This document shows, piece by piece, positions 1 through 14,200 of a DNA stretch of 64,000 nucleotides. Position 1 is the first letter of the stretch, and every line of letters begins with the position of its first letter. A program made the translations under genes and the position numbers. The DNA comes from Wyeomyia smithii (taxonomy: Eukaryota > Arthropoda > Insecta > Diptera > Culicidae). A model generated the notes under the pieces. The model had not been told where the DNA came from and searched no databases. It saw only the letters and a program-made list of their open reading frames with translations. Where the stretch lies: NCBI RefSeq assembly GCF_029784165.1, contig NC_073696.1, forward strand, positions 87,677,381-87,741,380, written 5' to 3'.

Positions 1-1340
1 ACCATATTTTAGCTTATTTTTTCAATAACTTCAAGAACGTATAGGTTAAAAAGGGGCAAGTGGAATCATGGTGTCAATGCTTTTCCTTGAAGTTAAGCTG
101 AAGTACGATAAACTTCTTTAGGTTCCATTTATCCCAATCTACCCATATTAGAGTACGGCGAGCATATATTCCAGTAGGTTTTCACAGGACACACATACTT
201 ATTACTTACTAATATTTATCATAAATACTTAAGCTACTTAGAAATCCCCCTCTTAAAAAAAAAAAACAGTAGGTTCTCATATATCAAATAAACGAACTTT
301 TTTGTGTTGAGACATAGAGGAACGGTTTATTCGAAAAAGTTTTATAGTGTGTAAAAATATGAAACTTTGCTGAACAAACAAAATTCCTATCCTCATTTAA
401 AACAGAGTTACAGAGTATTTCATGTGAAAGTAACCGAAAAGTTAGTTTTTGTACTTAACTTTTGTTAGTTGCAAACGTGTAGTGTAGTTCGGAGGGATTC
501 TTAGGGCTCACAAAACACACATTTTTGCCAAAGATCACATATCTCCAGGAATTTTCCTTGCAAAGTTATACCATATTTCAGCTTATTTTTTCGATAACTT
601 CAAGAACGTATAGGTTAAAAAGGGGCAAGTGGAATCATGGTGTCAATACTTTTCCTTGAAGTTAAGCTGAAGTACGATAAACTTCTTTAGGTTCCATTTG
701 TCCCAATCTACCCATATTAGAGTACGGCGAGCATATATTCCAGTAGGTTTTCACAGGACACACATACTTATTACTTACTAATATTTATCATAAATACTTA
801 AGCTACTTAGAAATCCCCCTCTTCAAAAAAAAACAGTAGGTTCTCATATATCAAATAAACGAACTTTTTTGTGTTGAGACATAGAGGAACGGTTTATTCG
901 AAAAAGTTTTATGGTGTGTAAAAATATGAAACTTTGCTGAACAAACAGAATTCCTATCCTCATTTAAAACAGAGTTACAGAGTATTTCATGTGAAAGTAA
1001 CCGAAAAGTTAGTTTTTTGTACTTAACTTTTGTTCGTTACATTTTACAAGAAAACGTTGTTCGAATGAAGCATTTGGGCATACAAAACACACGTTTTTAT
1101 TGAAGACCACACATATCCAGGTTTTTTCCATACAAAGTTATAGCACATTTCAGCATATTAACCTATTCGTTCTTGAAGTTATCGAAAAAATAAGCTAAAG
1201 TATGATATAACTTTGTAAGGAAATTGTCCTGAAGATATATGGTCTCTGGCAAAAATGTGTGTTTTGTGTGCCGTAACAATTCCTCCGAACTACACTTTCG
1301 TGTAAAATGCAACTAACAAAAGTTAGGTACAAAACACTAG
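1..1340. repeat. 569-bp tandem repeat followed by an inverted copy
   Basis: Bases 1-569 and 570-1035 are near-identical direct copies (offset 569), beginning ACCATATTTT and ACCATATTTC. After about 1035 the second copy diverges but keeps AAAACACAC and AAAGTTATA landmarks. From about 1168 to 1335 the same unit returns in reverse orientation (CTTGAAGTTATCGAAAAAAT is the complement of part of 580-605). The whole has the form of a fold-back element. No coding potential was seen. Confidence 0.8.
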
Positions 1341-3640
1341 CTTTTAAATAAGTTCCATGTAATATACTTTATAACTTTGTACCGAAAAAAGATAGGATTT
1401 TCATTCATTCAACAAAGTTTCATATTTTTGAATCTTCTACAACTTTGCTGAATAAACTATTCTTCTACCTCTTAACACCAAAAAGTAATTTTTTTATTTT
1501 TAGTATAGTAAACGGCTGCAACGTACTTTTTACTCGTTTCATTGTTTAGCGATTTTCGAATGATTTTTGTGTTAATTGTTTGTGAAAATTGTGTAGGCTT
1601 TTACAGCTCTGGGCGTCGCGTGTGAAATGTATGAAATTCATTCAAAACAAGCTGGCCTACAAGTGAAAATTTGATTTAAAGATGTGTATTTTTTTCGGCT
1701 TCGGTTGTTTTTGCTCGTTTCTCTCGCTGCTTAGTGACGGTTCGTACGAGAACGAGAGTGAGCATGCGGTAGTGAGGTGCTCTGGTAGAGAAGAAATCGT
1801 TTTATACCAGAGAAAAGGCGTTCAATTCAACATCCGAAGACCAGAAGCCAAGTGTTACTTATTTCATTAAAATTTTGTCCGTCTCACTTGTTTATCTCAG
1901 GTCCATCGATCAATGGAGTTTTGAGTGATTGTGTTCTAATTGCTCAATCAGGCTGACAGTTGTTATATAGTTCCACTATGAAAGTGTTCCAATTGGACAA
2001 AATCTTGTTTGAACACGTTTCGCTATAAACTGTGATGCCGACTTTTGATTTTTTTTTGTGAGAACGAATTTATTAACCGTTTCGAAAGTAACGGAATGCT
2101 TTATGCGCTGAATGCTGACTCGATGTATAAGATAAGTGCATTGAGTTTATATTTACAAAAACATTTATTTAATAATTTCGTTCAGTGATTGAGTGATTCT
2201 TTTTCGAAACTTTCGTCATTTCGTCAAAATAAAATGAAGACTTTTCTGTTCATAATGGAATGCTTATACATGAATAATACATGAAAAGAATCCGGTTACT
2301 GCTATATTTCAGTTAACATTATGTTTACATTCTCAGGTTTTGGAACAAAGATGACGGAAACAGTGCGATAGATATTCCGATGCTATAAAAACTGGATTAA
2401 TTTTTAATGTACTGCCATACAAACATCATTTTTTTATATTATTATATACGGGTCGATTTCTTTGATACGGAAGTAACATCAAATAAATCGAAAGTCTGAA
2501 AACAATATCAGAATCCCAATGGCTCTGATATTGCTGTCGGGCGGGGCTTACCGACGGGAAAAAGATTTCGGAATGCGCTGCAAGTACTCAGTCATTCTGT
2601 CATGGATCTTTGGAAAATCGGTAGAGCTAGCACCTTCTTGATCCCGAAACAAAGAATGTTGCAGAAATGAAATTCTACTGCAGCTGTCTTCGTTTCACAT
2701 TATCACTGCCAGACAGTGCGAGAGAGATAGGTTCCACACACACACACACACACAGTAAACTTTTCATATTTTTTTACAATTTGCGATTATGCGGGTCATT
2801 CATACAAACAATTGCTCCAAAGACACTATTAAGGTAAGATGAAGTTAAAAGGCGCTATGGAATTAAGTTCCACTTTTTGCCTTATTGGACCACTGTGCAC
2901 TGCGCTACTGGTTAGGAGATTTGTGCTAATGAATTGTTCAGTAAAAGTAACAATATACGCACACAAAACAGCACATAGCACAATCATCCTGTTCTACTAT
3001 AGAGTCGAGCTGGTGACTGGTTGGAGGCTGCTAAACTAAGCTTCAAATGGTTGATTTTCGATTTTTCAATAATTTACTATTGAAAAGATAATCGAATTAT
3101 TATATTACAAGCTTGAAGCAAATTTCGCTTTTCGAACAAGATGAAGTGGCATTTTAAATTTATTTAGTGGTAGAACCATGATATACCAAGGTAAGACGTA
3201 GCTCTACGTCTAAAAACGACCTCTTTTGAGATATTCTATATTTTTTTTCTGATGTGATTGCTTGAATAAAATTTGTCAGCTGTGTACTTTTCTTTCTCTA
3301 AAGGACAAAACTTCCTACAACTTTGGCGAAGACATCACATCAAATCCTTCTGGCCCTGAAAATAATTGTAATCTTCAATTCCATTTTTGAACAAGCCCTT
3401 TTCAAAAATTAGTCATCATTAAAAGAAAAACTGAGAGCCAGGCTTGATTTTCTCTACAATATCTGAAAAGAGCGGAAAAAAGATCACCGCGCATTTCATC
3501 TCTGGCATGAGTGCTGCGTGTAGCTATTTTTTGCACTGCACTTATTCCTACTGCTTTGTGCTGTGCTTCTGCGCTAGCAGAAAAAAGTCACATGCACAAT
3601 CGAGTAAAACAAGAGTTGTTATTAATATAATTACTTTATT
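1341..3640. other. Intron sequence without recognised gene
   Basis: This stretch is AT-rich and has only short open frames with no recognisable product. A CA microsatellite sits at 2735-2754, and 3195-3210 holds an inverted arm pair GACGTAG/CTACGTC, which recurs at 45434 and 63005. No exon signals in the minus frame needed for the last Sur exon were found. Confidence 0.6.
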
Positions 3641-3852
3641 GAGGCCGTTTCAGCTGGTCTCGAGGTACGATGTTGGCCTAACAAGCCAGTTGTCGTAGGT
3701 TTAAGTCTCGGCCCGGGAGAGACTGTTAGTGTCAGTAGGATCGTAGCGCTAGCCCCGCAATTGTCCTGTACACTTAACAGTTGGCTGCGAAGTCTGTGTA
3801 TCATAAACAGAAGGTCGAGTTTCGAATCGGAATGTAGCACCAAGGCTTTGCA
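3641..3852 (+). mobile_element. tRNA-derived SINE, copy 1 (plus)
   Basis: This is one of seven related copies of a roughly 210-bp SINE in the window. The 5' part is tRNA-like: GGTCTCGAGGTACGATG covers the A-box area, and the B-box, GGTTCGAGTCTCGG in other copies, is mutated here to GGTTTAAGTCTCGG. A conserved tail region follows (GATCGTAGCGCTAGCCCCGC, then AATGTAGCACCAAGGCTTTG). No clear target duplication was identified. Confidence 0.85.
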
Positions 3853-4384
3853 ACTGGAGTTTTCTTGTAGAAGAAGGCGATTCGAAGTGGCGCATGAATT
3901 TTTTTTCAGTTTCAAGATGCAAAACAATCTCGGCAAAAAACGCAATCTACTTTCCCACCCAGATGCTCTACTCATTTAATATATGCTCGACAGGCTCACT
4001 GTGGAAAAAACTGCTTCTATTGCACATTTTTTTCACGGTGCTACAAATGATGAAAAAATTCAAGAACTTCTGATGTGACTTTGTGTGTGTTGTAGCTTTA
4101 ATCAAGTGTTACTTGCGCGTTTACTTGAAGTTTTCAAATACCCCAAAAATTATAAGTTATGGTGTTTTTCGCCAAAAATGCCTAATGAACAATCGGTGAC
4201 TTCAATAAAGCCACAAAATCTTTAAAAATGTACCCTTATGTTTGCCTCAAGACTTTTCAATTTTTATGAAGACTTGAACTATTAATTTGATCTACGTTGG
4301 GTGATAAACAATTTTTTTTCATCTTGCGGTTGTTACTGACAACGTTGCTTGACAACAGTTTAACACGAAATCATTAAGTCATCT
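3853..4384. other. Intron sequence without recognised gene
   Basis: The segment at 3905-3990 (AAGATGCAAAACAA, then AATCTACTTTC and ATATATGCT) resembles 39620-39680 downstream of another SINE copy, so it is probably a dispersed repeat. Nothing coding was recognised. Confidence 0.5.
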
Positions 4385-4645
4385 GCCAACGAATATATTT
4401 CAAATCCGTTTAACGTTATCTCCGCGGAGAGAAATCAGTTTTTACTCAAACTCTTATTACTCAGCAACCGCATGCATAATTGGCACAAACTATATTGCAT
4501 GTTGAAGATCTATCTGTTCTCCAACTGCTTAGAATATTTTCATCTTGAGAAATTTCAAGTATAGTTGTTAAACTATTATCAAAGTTTATATGTCAGGTGA
4601 TGCCATATGGCATCACCCGCGGGGAACGTGTTAATTACCCTGCAC
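4385..4645 (+). repeat. Dispersed repeat with terminal palindrome, copy 1
   Basis: This segment is clearly related to 60236-60492 in the same orientation (AAATCAGTTTTTAC, AAACTCTTATTACT, TGCATAATT, CAAAGTTT, TGTCAGGT in order). It ends in a perfect 22-bp palindrome at 4596-4617 whose core is GTGATGCCATATGGCATCAC, followed by CGCGGGGAACG. The layout suggests the end of a non-autonomous element. The family was not recognised. Confidence 0.7.
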
Positions 4646-5053
4646 AGAAAGAATTTTCAGTTCATGCGTTTGTCATGCGATTAATTCAGATTATTAACGA
4701 ATTTTGCATCATATTGGGAATATGTGTCATTCGTATTCTCATGAAGATAAGAATGTAGGAACAAAATATATTCAACTGAGCCGTTATTGTAGAAATTATA
4801 TTTTGTACTTTTCCGAAAAAAAAACATAGGAAAAAACAATAGTTAACTAGCCAGTTCTACTAGCAGACGTTACAAATTTCGTTTTCATCGAAAACAAACC
4901 ATCCACATATAGACACTTTTTGCAGCCGAAAATAATCAAAGTTTAAAACAGCAAAACACATAAATATTCATCGCTGTTTCGACATCTTATCACTACGCAA
5001 ATCGCCCCCAGCAACACAACCAACATCAGAGTGGCTAACTCAAAAATAATTAC

Positions 5054-5250
5054 CGCTATCGTGATCACCGTTCGACCGTTGAAAGCTTTTCCAGCCGCCT
5101 TCAGTACCAGTTTTTCCGTCTCCAGGTCCAACGAAGAGGTCGCCTCGTCCAATACTAAGCAAACCGAGCCCCGCAAAACAGCACGGGCTAAACACAGCAG
5201 CTGACGCTGTCCAGCACTTAGCAGAGGTCTGCCTTCGTCGATCTGAGTAC
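5054..5250 (-). CDS. Sur: Sur exon n: NBD2 signature and Walker B
   Basis: The exon encodes residues 906-970. It has TQIDEGRPLLSAGQRQ, where the signature is LSAGQ (915-919) rather than LSGGQ, and the Walker B sequence VCLVLDEATSSLD with the catalytic Glu940. The acceptor is acactttcag; the donor is GCG followed by gtaatt after RTVITIA. The next residues in this family are His-Arg of the H-loop, so the final exon should start with them; it was not found in 1-5053. Confidence 0.9.
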
Positions 5251-8200
5251 CTGAAAGTGTTTGGTAATGTACACAACTTTGATAACAATTAAATTCCAAT
5301 TTGAGAATAAATTTTCAAACGTCACTAAACAATTTCTCTTTCTCTTACCCAGTCCATCCGGTAGCCTCATCACCACCTCCTTCAGTTGTGCCATCTCTAG
5401 ACAGTTCCATAGTTCCAGATCACCAAAATGTCCCCGCGGGTCCAGATTTTCCCGGAGACTCCCCCCGAACAAAGCCACCTCCTGAGGAATTATCGATAGC
5501 CGGCTGCGTAGCTCCTCGCTATGAATGCTAGCAATGTCGACATCATCGATCAATATTCGCCCATCGACCAGCTCCAGTACACCGAATAACGACAACGCTA
5601 GCGAAGATTTACCGCTTCCGGTCCGTCCGCATATGCCAATCTGTTGGTTGTAGTGGTTGTGCGATCCACGATATGAAAAAAATGGAACCGCGCAAGAAGA
5701 GATATGAAAAAAAACGAATAACTAAAACGCCCCGGAAATGAAAAACTGTCACTACAGTGGAAACGCTCTCGAAAGCAGCGAAAGTCTGCACTCGGTCGCC
5801 CAGTAGCGGGTAGCCGTGTCCCTTCTTCGGCCAAACACGGTTGGCTGTTGCACTCAAGTGCATTTTAATTTCCACCCATTCTGAAAGCTAATTTCAGATC
5901 GTCAATTTAGCGAACTCACTTTCTCGGTACTTTGTAGTCGAGTGGCAGGCAGGGTTGCTAGTTTGTATATTGACAAATGATAAATAGTTATCCAGGGCAC
6001 GGTGGCAATCAATTATGAAGTATACTTAAATGCAAGCAATACAGCAAGCAACAAAGATAGAATGACAGCCTATTCGTCAACACTGTTTGTCGACAAGTAG
6101 AAAGCATCGAATTCAACTTCTAACCGAGAGCAAGTATATGCCTGTAAACAGCCACCAACTTACAAACCAACCAAACCAGCATCCGCTGCTGTATGCAACT
6201 CAGTGTCAACAAACAACAACCTTGCTGCAGGCTCTTAGCTGCCCTCCAGTTTCCGGTCGCTGAAGAAGTAAAGCAAAGAAGCAGAAGGAAAATAAAGAAA
6301 CGGCCACTCGCTAGATGTACTAAACTTGTTTTCCCACTCCGCTTGTACTGCGTTAGTTTTACATATAGTTCCGCTCCGGTAGCAGCTCTCTTATTCCGGT
6401 GCCAACATAAATAATTAATTGTAGCCATTCTCCTGGAAGCTACCAACAATTCAGACCAGTGCAGACCACCACCAGACCCTAGTACGGTCGGTTATCCGCT
6501 CGTCTGTCGGTTGTGTTCCATTATTTTTACATCTGCGTTTGAGCAACAACTACTGTGAAGTAAACGCGGGCGGAAATGGCAGGGCCGGGATTCCGTACTG
6601 CAGCAAGCCAACTTACCCTCTGTCCGGTGGGAATGGTTAAATTCAAATTTGCGATTACATTCTCCTTGTGGCTTTCGTACCGCAGGGAAACGTTCTCGAA
6701 CACGATGTCACCTTTCTGAGGCCATGAGATCGGGACGGGTTTATCTACCAACAAGAGAAAGAGAGTGAGTTAAAGAAATAGGGAACAACTTTTGATTGAA
6801 AAGATGCACTTTTATCGATTTTGTGAATGGTTCGCGGTAAATATTTTAAATGACCAGGATTTAATTAAGTTAGCTCGCAGTAAATTAGGGCAAATCATGT
6901 TTGCAGAAGTGAGCAGCGTGGAATTAATAGAGTATTCAACAAGGAATGCAGTAACGGTGAGGTGATCTAGATGAATGATTAAATGAATGTCTACAGAACA
7001 GTTGATTACCCCCTCTAGTGCCCAATGCCGTCTTTAGATGGACTTCAGTCAAACCTCTAAAAAGCTTCAATTAATATTTAGGAAATGTTTATAAAAATTC
7101 ATTTTGTTTTTACGAAGTTCGTCTAAAAACTAACTTGGGCACTAGAGGGTTTACTTGAGAAAGCAGATAATAATTATTGAATAGTGAAATACTTTAAACT
7201 GGCATGGTCACTACTATATCTATTGAATCAACAGTATGTTAGAGAGAAAAAATTGTTACATGCTCAATAAGTGAAAGTAGTTTGAGGACCTCAATTTGCA
7301 ATTTGTGTAATGAGTGTTATTTATATTTCAATATTTTTACCATTGCGAATAATAACTATTATTGCATTGCACTAAAGCCAAAGCCCGAACGAATTCAACG
7401 GTATTCAATGCACGTATTGACAGTTTTTGTTTTATGGTCAGATGCTACCAGAAAAACAGCAATATGACAGCGACCATTCGTTTGTAGGAACATAATACTC
7501 ACATTTGATTTTATTGCGTTCCCTCGCCCACTTTCGACTATCCTCGATGTAGCCCTGTATCCGCTCTACCGCTCCAATGTACATTTCCATTTCGGCGGCC
7601 AGCTTGACCACCCAGTTGAGGTAGATCGGGACCAGCAGCGCGTAATTTATAGCTAGACCAACCAGCGAAGAGTTCGTTGTTTGTGGCTTCAAAGTGGCCG
7701 TTATTAGTGCACTACAAATTGCCACATAAACAATGATTGCTCCCAAATAATCTAGCGCGATTCCCAGCCACCGGTTGCTGCAATTTAGGATAACCTGAGC
7801 CACATTGTTGGCTTCCATTCGCCGAAACAAAGTATCCGTGAAGCGGGTTTCCTGCCGGTAGGCACGGATTGTCGTTACTCCATCGATGGTTTCCGAAAAA
7901 TGTGCAATTATCGGTGAATAGGTGAAGCTTTCCATTCTCTGCAGCTCTCTGGCAATTCGAAAAAAATGTGTGTTATTTTTGTTATGGATGACAATGTGAT
8001 CTTGTAATTAAACTAAGAGGAACTTCATTCGATTGAAAACATTGAAGTAATTGAAGTGTGATAATAACCATACTTGTCGTAACGAACGAATAACGAACAT
8101 TGAAAGTTTGAAATACTAGCTCATCAGCAGTGATTCTTTTTATTCACTAGACCAGCAAGCATCAATATGTTCCAAATACAACCCAGGGTGCAATTTGAAA

Positions 8201-11200
8201 GACGTCTGTTAACCTGCGTATCTGAATAGAAGAAATAGCAAAGGTCTTCTATGCGAGAACATGCACTCCGCAGTGTCACTTACCGAAAGAAACAAAGAGT
8301 TGCAGCGCAAAAAGTGATGAGAAATCAGAGATCCTCATGCATAAGTAATATTTGAAAGAGTATACTTTCCGAGAAGGAGACTATTTTTTGCAAGCAAACA
8401 TTTCAAAATAATAGCTCCATTTAGGTCATGATCTGTCACCTGTGAAGCAGTGTAGGAACTCACAGAGTAGTTCATTTTCTGTTATTCATCAACACATTCG
8501 AAAACTGTTGCAACTAGCAATCAAAACTGGTACAGAGACTCGAAGTAAAAGTTTCACTTCGTACACAGAAGTGTGTTATTGTTTAAAGAATCAAACTAAA
8601 ACTGTCCCAGAAGAACTAGCTAGTTTCGAACAGCGAACTAATGAAATCGTTCTCTTTCATGGGAACACATATCTAAAGCAGTAGTTCACACCACAATACC
8701 GATAGCTAGAATCACAATATAATAGGTACCTAACATTGATTTGCTAAACTTCATTCGATTCAATTAGAAGCACCAGATATTAAGTAAAGTTCACGAAACG
8801 TGTAACTATTCTCTGCCATACGCCAAACATTGGTAAGGATACGTAATGCATGGTGCATTTGACGGAAGCTCTTCCTTTATTTATTGATTTCAGAGAATGT
8901 TAGTGTTTCTGTGTTGGAATTTCAATTGGCTTTAGCGAATTGAGTACCGGGAAAGTTCACTGAAGTAGGCCAATTTTCATAATGGAAACTAGTGCTGAAA
9001 GTTGAGCTTGTTAAGGTAACTATAAGTTGAGCTATTAGGTGTTAAGGTAACTTGAAACCGTTTAAACATACAATTAACAAAGCTTCTGAATTTTTATAAT
9101 TACAAATCGACTAAAAAGAATAGTAATGTCTTCTACCGTACACAGCATTTACTACAGATTACATCGATCAACAAAATTATACTTTTTTTATGAAAAAAAA
9201 AATTGGTCTTGTTAGTTAAAATGAAAACGCAAACGATAAATTTTGCTGACTCTAACTCACTTCCTCGAATGCCCTATCAGCACAAAAATATAGTATCATG
9301 TCATTATTTCAAAGAAATATTGCCTATTTTCAAAGCAATATTGCTTACTCATTGATGATGAGACTGATTTTGTTCCCACTTTTTCATGTTATTATTTAAT
9401 GTGTTCAGATAATTTTGTTCAGAGCGACAACTCGAATAAAATTTGTCCGATAAAAGCATGTCGTTTGAAATACTCAAAGCTAAATGTAACACCTCAACAA
9501 AGTTTGATATAAATTATGACAACGCAAAACCATAATTACCTTTGAGTTATTTTTTAATTGCAAAAACATAAAAAGATTAATCTTACCAAGGAAGTTTTAT
9601 TTCTCAAATAAACTCTGTACTCTCTATCTTCAGTTCAATTTGTTTCAAACAAATCTAGTTTTGTTCAAAAAATATTCACTAATATCTGATTGCTGCTTTT
9701 TTAGTGTGATCGAAAATTTTTGGTGAACTGAAGATTCCACTCGGTGCTGTGCTGTAGGAAAGCTGTCTTCCTGAGTCGTTCCAGGTCAAATCGTGCGATT
9801 GGATATTTCTCGTTATTGCTGCAGAATCTTTCCAGTTCGTTTTGAAGCCTTGAAAAAGTTAGGTTGATACAATCATCAACATTAGTTTAATTAATGCTTA
9901 AATGAGTTGTGGTCATTTCATACTGAAAGCCAAGAGAAGCGAGCTGGTGGGCGCGTGCTTTTCCGCCTTGCGTCCTACGAGTGCGGTATTGAAAAAAAGA
10001 ACTCATTTCGTGTTGGCAGTCTTGAAATGCTGACAGTCAAAGCACAGAACTCGTAGAAAAGTCGACAAATAGACTTCCATCTTTCTAAATATGTACATGA
10101 TTTAATGTTTTCAAATAATTTTTCTTCAAATAAAGATTCTCATTTCGAGCAATGTACGGAGGATGTGAGTGATTAGGCTTGTCGTGGTTTGCGAAGTTTT
10201 TTATCGTTATTTAATGCTGCATACAAAACCTGATCGTGATTAACTAAGGTATCGGTTCCTGCTACACCTGTGTAACGTGAAGTACAGTTTCAAGTGGTGC
10301 TAATTTTGCCGTGAATTTACAAATCATCTCGCGGCACTTTACCCATTCGCATCTGCAAATTACGGTTTGCGTCATCAATTGTGTTCATCTGCTCGAATTC
10401 TGATCTGTCATTTAAATGACCACCAACAACCTTGTCACTCGCTCTATGGCCGCCAAAACGAACAAAGATGCTACAATGTCAACATCGCAGTCTCTCACCC
10501 CCGCAATTTTCGGCAACAACTTTAAACGTTCCAGGGATGATTTGGACCGCACCGATGATTTCGAAGAGTTGTTAGGACGGATGCAGATGATGATCGACGA
10601 GGGTAATAAGCGTATCGAAAGGAAGATCGATGATGGAAATCGTTCTCTAATGCAAGAAATTGGCACTCTTCGGTGCGAAATGGAAAAGCTAAGAGATGAC
10701 ACTTCTCGTGATATCATTCAGTTAACAGAAAAGTTTACGAAGACGGAGCTAGACGTAGGAACAAATAGAGATGCTATCGCCAGACTAGAAAATTCAGCTG
10801 ACCTCCTGCTTACTGGTGTACCGTACAACCCGTCAGAAAATACGAGTGTCTTTTTGTTTAAAGTTGCTTCTGCTCTGGGCTACTCTGACTCGGATGTTCC
10901 AGTTGTCTTTTCGAAGCGACTGGCCCGAGTTCCCATTGCCGTTGGCTCTTCACCACCTATACTTTTCCAATTTGCTATAAAAGCGGCTAGAGATGACTTC
11001 TTTCATCGCTACCTGTTTCAAAGGAATCTCAATCTGTCGCAGCTTGGATTCGACGTTACCAAACGGGTTTACCTTAACGAAAATCTGTGTGAATCTGCCC
11101 GTCAGCTGAAAGGACATGCCCTGAAACTAAAAAAGGAAGGCCGGATTCAGAAGGTTTTTACCAAGCATGGGGTCGTCTTCGTTAAAACCAATGCCGATTC

Positions 11201-14200
11201 TCCAGCCGAGGCTATACGTAACCAGGATCAGTTAAAACTGCTAAGTTCGAAAAATATATAACCTTTCCTAGCCAAATCATTTTCCTTTTATGATATTCCA
11301 TGTTTCCACTCCTTTATTGTCCGTTGATTATTCCCCTCCTAAAAGTAAATTGAAAATTCTGTGATGGTGTTGCTGTTGGACCTACTGCTGCTGCCGCTGC
11401 TGCTGAGGATTCGATGCTGCTGTTGCTACCATGGTGTAGTGTCTACGCTTCTCAATGCCCTAGTTTCGATGATAATCAACAACTTCTACAAACCTCCAAG
11501 TACATTACCACAGTTAGTATAAATAATCACTATGATGAATGAAATTTATACGTTAGTTTTTTTAGTCTTAGCATTATATTCCTTTCGTTTAGTTAGTTTA
11601 GTTCATTTGCGTTTGCTCCTCTCTTTCTTTTTCGATGATGTCAGTTAATCAAGTGAGCATTGCTCGCACAAACAATGATATAGCCAGTATCCCGCGTGCC
11701 GTGATGAATGTGGCACTCAAAAGCGATAACATTAATGTATGTCATATGAACATTCAGAGTTTATGCGCTCGTGGAATGAGCAAATTTGAAGAATTTAAAG
11801 ACTTATTTGTAAATAGTAAAGTCGACGTGATTTGTGTGACTGAAACATGGCTTCATGATTCAATTTCCGACGATTCTATTGCACTTCCTGGCTATAACCT
11901 ACATAGACATGATCGTTCTTACAGCCGTGGCGGAGGCATTTGCGTTTATTTCAAGCCTGAATTGCGATGCAGAATCCTATCGAGCTCTACTTTATATGTG
12001 GGTGCAGATGACAGCAATTGTACTGAATACTTGTTTATTGAGGTTCAATATGTTACCGAAAAGTTTTTGCTTGGCGTTTTTTACTGTCCGCCTAGAGAAG
12101 ACTGTGCTGCCGTTTTAAACAGTAAGCTATTTGATTTTTCGCTTCTTTACACCAATATCATTTTGATTGGTGATTTTAACACGAACTTAAACAAAAGAAA
12201 TAGTAAAAATTTGCAGTTTAGCAATGTAACTGACAATTTTGGATTTAGCTGTGTGAATAATCAGCCCACTCATTTTTATTCAGGGGGTTGCTCTCTAATT
12301 GATCTGTTATTAACAAATAATGACGAGTTCATTGTTAATTTCAATCAAGTATCTGCACCTGGTTTTTCTAAGCATGACATAATTTTTTCATCCCTCAATA
12401 TATCTCGCGTTTCCGCTGATCAGCCAAAATACTTCAGAGACTATGGATGTATTAACTACGGAGAATTATATCATAGTTTGGATCAAATCGACTGGTCTTT
12501 GCTTTACAGTATGCACGACTCTAATCTCGCAATTGATTTCTTGAATACTCAACTTTTAGAACACTTTGATACGTTTGTCCCAGTTCGTGCTTACCGTCCT
12601 TCAGCGATCAACTTCCATTTTACAGAAGAAATTCGTAATGCCATGATTTCGAGGAATGCTGCGTATAGTCAATGGACCAGCAGTAAAAGCGATATCGATC
12701 ATGCTCAGTACAGACGATTGCGCAACCGCGTGAATAATTTAATAAACAAAGCTAAAGCTGATTTCATTTCCTCAGCATTGCATTCTAATAACTCTAGCAA
12801 GCAACTGTGGGCTAAACTTAAGCAACTAAATATTACTAAATCCGTAAATAATCAAGCGCAGTTATCTCATTCTAGTGATGAAATCAATAACTTTTTCAGC
12901 GAAAACTTTACTCGTGATCATGAAATACCCCCAACCCCTCCCGAAAATCCAAATGGTTTCAAATTTGTTCCATGTAATGAGTTTGAAGTCGGAAAAGTTA
13001 TCGATTCTTTCACTTCGAACGCGGTAGGCTTAGATGGAATTCCTCTTAGTTTTATAAAATTGATTTTACCTTTCATTATCACACCTATTACTTTCGTTTT
13101 CAACCTTATCTTTTCAACTTCTAAGTTTCCTCGTTCCTGGAAAGCGTCAAAAGTCATTCCAATACCAAAAAAACCTAGAATTAACTCCCTAAATAATTTA
13201 CGCCCCATTAGCATACTCTGTGTTTTATCCAAGGCTTTTGAAAAGATTGCTAAAAAGCAAATACAAGAGTTCATCAACGCTTTTCACCTGCTTACACCAT
13301 ATCAATCAGGATTTAGAACTTGTCATAGCACCACCACAGCTTTGTTAAAGGTGCAAGACGACATTCACAAGATAGTGGACAAGAAAGGAGTAGCTTTTTT
13401 GCTTTTAATAGACTTTTCAAAAGCCTTTGATAGGGTTTCCCACGCCAAATTACTGCAAAAACTATCAAACCAGTTCAGCTTTTCACGAGAGGCAGTTTAC
13501 CTTATTCGGTCTTACCTCTGTGATCGATCTCAATTAGTAGAAACGCAAGGAACTCTATCGAATTCGGTCAACATAATATCAGGGGTTCCTCAAGGGTCAG
13601 TACTCGGGCCTTTACTTTTTTCATTATTTATTAATGATTTGCCAACAGTTCTCAGGCATTGCATGATACATATATTCGCTGACGATGTTCAGCTTTATTT
13701 CTGCTCTGACAATCTTTCAGTTGATGAAATGGGTTTACTCGTTAATTCGGATCTTGAAAATGTTAGCCGATGGTCAGAACGAAATCTTCTATCTGTAAAT
13801 GCTTCCAAAACAAAAGTTATGTTTATTAGTCGTCGAGAAATTCCGTCTACATTACCGAGTATAATTTTCAACTGTGAAACTTTGGATTATGTTGATAAGA
13901 TCTCTAATTTGGGGATCACCTTTCAGCACAATCTTGAATGGGATGCTCATATTAATACCCAGTGCTCAAAAATCTACGCAGGTTTACGTCACTTAAGGCT
14001 AACTGCAAGCATGCTGTCTATTCCGGTTAAAATTAGATTGTTCAAAACACTTCTACTTCCCCACTTTACCTATGGGTTAGAATTAATTTCAAACGCCTCT
14101 GCTGCTGCTTTCGACAGATTAAGAATTGCGCTAAATGGATGTGTCCGTTGGATTTTTAATATTAATAACTTTTCTCGAGTTTCACACCTCCATAGTCAAC

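Noticed and set aside
3631..3975. Minus-strand 114-codon open frame, with similar frames at each SINE copy
   Set aside because: Recurring frames such as LFSVQDNCGASATILLTLTV are translations of the SINE and not proteins.
4596..4617. Helitron 3' hairpin
   Set aside because: The palindrome is convincing, but neither a CTRR terminus nor a matching 5' TC end was seen, so the Helitron label is not applied.
1..5053. Last Sur exon with the NBD2 H-loop and C-terminus
   Set aside because: No minus-strand acceptor followed by His-Arg and a matching reading frame was found. It must lie below position 1.
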